From Pseudomonadales bacterium (GTDB lineage Bacteria > Pseudomonadota > Gammaproteobacteria > Pseudomonadales > Moraxellaceae): a stretch of 7,449 nt of DNA. A model generated the notes under the pieces. It searched no databases. It saw nothing but the letters and a program-made list of their open reading frames with translations, and was not told the DNA's origin. Below, piece after piece: positions 6,680 to 7,449 of this stretch. The stretch lies in the NCBI GenBank assembly GCA_013043915.1, contig JABEVH010000196.1:1-7449 (forward strand). Direction: 5' to 3'. How positions within the stretch are numbered: the stretch's first letter is position 1; each line of letters opens with the position of its first letter. Both the position numbers and the translations under genes were made by a program.

Positions 6680-6701
6680 AATTTGATCGAGGAGCTTTCT
6701 G

Positions 6702-7136
6702 ATGGATTTAACTTCACACCGTACCCCTCAGGGTAGACTCTCTTTACAAACCATAGCCATGCCTGCAGATACTAACTGGAATGGTGATATTTTCGGAGGT
6801 TGGCTACTTTCACAAATGGATTTGGCTGGCTCAGTTTGTGCCCGTCAACGCTCCCTGGGCAGAGTCGCGACGGTAGCCATAGATAGTATGGCATTTCTAA
6901 CTCCCGTCAGGGTCGGTGATGTGATTTCGTGCTATAGCTATGTGGTACGATCAGGGCGCAGCTCCATGCTCATCGCTATCGAAGTATGGGAGACCAGTGA
7001 CCGCCAACAGCCTGAGCGCATACTCACTGAAGGCCGTTTCACCTACGTTGCCATCGATGAGCAGGGACATCCCCGAGCATTGCCTACCGATATCCCGCTG
7101 ACCGGGGAGGCCGTTATATCTGGAAAGTCTGGTTAA
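6702..7136 (+). CDS. yciA: YciA-type hotdog acyl-CoA thioesterase, second tandem copy
   Basis: This is a second acyl-CoA thioesterase of the YciA hotdog family, 144 residues long. It follows E. coli YciA more closely than the first copy: MPADTNWNGDIFGGW (20-34), LLSQMD with the presumed catalytic D40, GRVATVAIDSMAF, VGDVISCY, IAIEVWE, FTYVAIDE and the classic C-terminal HPRALP. It aligns without gaps to the upstream copy over the first 130 residues, with 77 identical by my count. The two differ most at residues 101-110 and at the C-terminus. A strong GAGGAG (6689-6694) with a seven-base spacer precedes the ATG, only 22 bp after the upstream stop, so the pair is probably one operon. Both copies keep the key residues, which suggests two active enzymes or a mixed oligomer. 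Confidence 0.94.
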   Translation: MDLTSHRTPQGRLSLQTIAMPADTNWNGDIFGGWLLSQMDLAGSVCARQRSLGRVATVAIDSMAFLTPVRVGDVISCYSYVVRSGRSSMLIAIEVWETSDRQQPERILTEGRFTYVAIDEQGHPRALPTDIPLTGEAVISGKSG

Positions 7137-7190
7137 ATTCGAAGGATAGTTGCTTTAGACTACAAGGCTACCTAAACGTGGATTAACCCC

Positions 7191-7449
7191 ATGCTAACGG
7201 CTTTTCGAGCTCTATCCGAGAGAAATTTCTACCTTTATGTACTTGGCCAGATTATCTCGCTGATCGGCACCTGGATACAACAGGTGACGGTTTCCTGGAT
7301 CACTTACCGCGTTACAGGCTCAGCCTTTATGCTGGGCTTGATCGCGTTTGCCGGTCAGGCACCGCTGCTGCTGCTAGCTCCCTGGGGTGGTGCGCTGGCT
7401 GATCGTTTTGAACGCCGACATATTCTCATCATCACGCAATGGATAGAGA
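7191..7449 (+). CDS. Major facilitator superfamily transporter, N-terminal part, cut by window edge
   Basis: Only the first 86 codons are present, and the frame is still open at the right edge. The visible protein starts MLTAFRALSERNFYLYVLGQ, followed by a hydrophobic segment at about 14-34 (IISLIGTWIQQ) and a second at about 46-66. The MFS motif A-type loop GGALADRFERR is at 66-76, between predicted helices 2 and 3, and a third hydrophobic stretch begins after it. The ISLIGTWIQQ and VTGSA features resemble the MFS_3 / EntS-like exporter branch, whose members export siderophores, drugs or other small molecules. The substrate cannot be inferred here. The gene begins 54 bp after the thioesterase stop, with only a weak GTGGA upstream of the ATG. 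TTGCTT at 7150 may be part of its own promoter, but this is not convincing. Confidence 0.85.
   Translation, partial: MLTAFRALSERNFYLYVLGQIISLIGTWIQQVTVSWITYRVTGSAFMLGLIAFAGQAPLLLLAPWGGALADRFERRHILIITQWIE

Noticed and set aside
6183..6717. Minus-strand open frames opposite the thioesterase genes
   Set aside because: They are antisense to conserved hotdog domains and look like low-complexity shadows.

Overview
The window looks like chromosomal DNA of a ubiquinone-making gammaproteobacterium or a close relative such as Acidithiobacillia. The order ubiC-ubiA-phoB-phoR is familiar from pseudomonads and related groups, the protein motifs are typical proteobacterial ones, and the base composition is moderate. 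I cannot name the species from the sequence. There is no sign of a phage, plasmid, insertion sequence, CRISPR array, tRNA or rRNA.

Layout, left to right. The 3' part of ubiC (chorismate lyase) overlaps ubiA (4-hydroxybenzoate polyprenyltransferase) by an ATGA. Together they supply the first two steps of ubiquinone ring synthesis. After a short gap holding a strong PhoB box comes phoB, overlapping phoR by a GTGA. These are the response regulator and sensor kinase of phosphate starvation. phoR then runs tail-to-tail into an opposing gene set read on the minus strand: pstB (phosphate ABC transporter ATPase), phoU (phosphate signalling regulator) and hisC (histidinol-phosphate aminotransferase). 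The 3' ends of phoR and hisC overlap by 68 bp. Upstream of pstB is a divergent intergenic region with a second candidate PhoB box facing pstB. On its other side two tandem YciA-type hotdog acyl-CoA thioesterase genes are read on the plus strand. They are followed by the 5' end of a major facilitator superfamily transporter that runs off the window.

How the parts work together. PhoR senses the state of the Pst transporter through PhoU and PstB and phosphorylates PhoB. PhoB~P would then activate its own operon (box at 1210-1227) and probably pstB-phoU-hisC (candidate box at 6179-6196). The usual contiguous pstSCAB-phoU-phoBR block is split here: pstS, pstC and pstA are absent, pstB-phoU faces phoBR head-on, and hisC sits at the end of the minus-strand unit. 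All recognised genes belong to known families, and I do not see an unprecedented system. The points of interest are the rearranged Pho locus, the two PhoB boxes, the phoR/hisC antisense overlap, a structured pstB leader and the duplicated thioesterases. No stretch longer than about 300 bases lacks a gene.
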